Positions 63,292 through 64,000 of a DNA stretch of 64,000 nt are shown in pieces; the first letter of the stretch is position 1, and every line of letters starts with the position of its first letter. A program made the translations under genes and the position numbers. The stretch spans positions 1-64,000 of the forward strand of contig CALCRU010000060.1 of NCBI GenBank assembly GCA_937894335.1, read 5' to 3'. The notes under the pieces are model-generated. The model did not search any database, was not told the DNA's origin, and worked only from the letters and a program-made list of their open reading frames with translations. The DNA comes from an uncultured Treponema sp. GTDB lineage: Bacteria > Spirochaetota > Spirochaetia > Treponematales > Treponemataceae.

Positions 63292-64000
63292 ATGAACAAG
63301 ATTCTTGAAAAACGTCAGCTTTCAGAGAATGTCTATTACATGAAGTTTGACGCTCCTGACATTGCCCGTAACCGCAAGGCTGGTCAGTTCCTGATTGTGC
63401 AGGTTGACCAGGATTTAACAGAGCGCATTCCGCTTACCATTGCAGATGCAAATGCCGAGGAAGGTTGGGTTGCAATCGCCTTCCAACCTGTAGGTGCTTC
63501 AACTTACAAACTTTCCAAACTGAATGCAGGTGACTATCTTGGCGGAGTTTTGGGCCCTCTGGGAACACCAAGTAACATTCGCAAGTATGATGCTCCTGTA
63601 GTCTGTGTAGGCGGCGGATTTGGTACTGCACCCCTTTACCCGATTGTTCAGGCCCTTAAAGAGGCAGGCAACAAGGTTATTCTGATTGAAGGCGCAAGAA
63701 ACAAGGATCTGCTTATTTTTGTAGACGAAATGAAGGCCGTTTGTGACGAAGTAATTCTTATGACTGACGACGGTTCCGCAGGAGAAAAGGGTGTTGTTAC
63801 CATTGCCCTTGAGCGTCTTTGCCAGAGCGATGTTCCTCCTGCAGAAGTTATTGCCATTGGTCCCCCAATAATGATGAAGTTTGCCTGTCAGTGTGCAAAG
63901 AAATACAATGTACCCTGCACGGTAAGCCTTAACACAATCATGATTGACGGAACTGGCATGTGCGGCGGATGTCGTGTAAGCGTAGGCGGAGAAACAAAAT
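63292..64000 (+). CDS. nfnA: NfnA-type ferredoxin-NADP reductase subunit alpha, partial at the window end
   Basis: Runs off the window after 236 residues. It has the FAD-binding first half (ERIPLTIADAN), the NAD(P)-binding second half starting GGGFGTAPLYPI, and the late GTGMCGGCRV segment whose cysteines bind a 2Fe-2S cluster, as in NfnA/SudB of NADH-dependent ferredoxin:NADP oxidoreductase. The complex would use electron bifurcation between NADH, ferredoxin and NADPH. The large subunit NfnB is expected just beyond the window. GAGGA precedes the ATG. A dihydroorotate dehydrogenase electron-transfer subunit (PyrK) is related but lies in a different context. Confidence 0.88.
   Translation, partial: MNKILEKRQLSENVYYMKFDAPDIARNRKAGQFLIVQVDQDLTERIPLTIADANAEEGWVAIAFQPVGASTYKLSKLNAGDYLGGVLGPLGTPSNIRKYDAPVVCVGGGFGTAPLYPIVQALKEAGNKVILIEGARNKDLLIFVDEMKAVCDEVILMTDDGSAGEKGVVTIALERLCQSDVPPAEVIAIGPPIMMKFACQCAKKYNVPCTVSLNTIMIDGTGMCGGCRVSVGGETK

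Overview
The window looks like chromosomal DNA of a spirochaete of the Treponema lineage. The basis is gene content: a FabV/Ter-type trans-2-enoyl reductase that agrees closely, as I remember it, with the Treponema denticola enzyme; many Sec-exported lipoproteins with relaxed lipoboxes; EAL proteins; an orphan PfoR-like PTS IIC; and very large Ig-like surface proteins. GC is in the mid-40s by eye. I saw no phage, insertion sequence, CRISPR array, tRNA or rRNA. No gene-free stretch exceeds about 300 bases; the longest gaps (2388-2598 and 23638-23868) hold promoters and leaders.

Layout. 0-10 kb: ackA, an OmpR-type regulator and a sensor-kinase fragment (minus strand); a PfoR-like membrane protein; an EAL phosphodiesterase with a nitroreductase; a Y-family polymerase coupled to a small YolD-like protein; fabV with hisG. 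10-18 kb: a radical SAM protein, then hisB, an Lrp/AsnC regulator, an aminotransferase and a TPR protein, facing a minus-strand group with rsmG, an exported Ser-rich protein and an HExxH protein, then rsmE. 18-24 kb: an M30-like lipoprotein metallopeptidase, an M29-like aminopeptidase, a small exported protein, an orphan ABC ATPase divergent from a 128-residue protein, and a sirtuin.

24-50 kb is one probable operon of three giant genes (2063, 3315 and 3233 residues) behind two good tandem promoters. The first protein has Ig-like repeats and a predicted C-terminal outer-membrane barrel. The other two are tandem paralogous lipoproteins with Ig-like arrays, acidic Ca-type loops, a propeller-like C-terminal region and an identical type of C-terminus. 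Together they could form a barrel-anchored surface complex. This is the strongest candidate here for an undescribed system.

50-64 kb: an Rpn-type PD-(D/E)XK nuclease, a multi-pass membrane GGDEF-like/EAL protein, an M18 aminopeptidase, a putative glycoside hydrolase (DUF4015), mnmE, a 55-residue gene, an anti-sigma-type ATPase, an exported 975-residue protein overlapping a 428-residue barrel protein, and the start of nfnA.

A recurring theme is promoter layout. At least eight genes without a Shine-Dalgarno sequence have a sigma70-like -10 box ending only 6-8 bases before the start codon, which predicts leaderless mRNAs. Operon-internal and envelope genes carry normal GGAGG-type sites.
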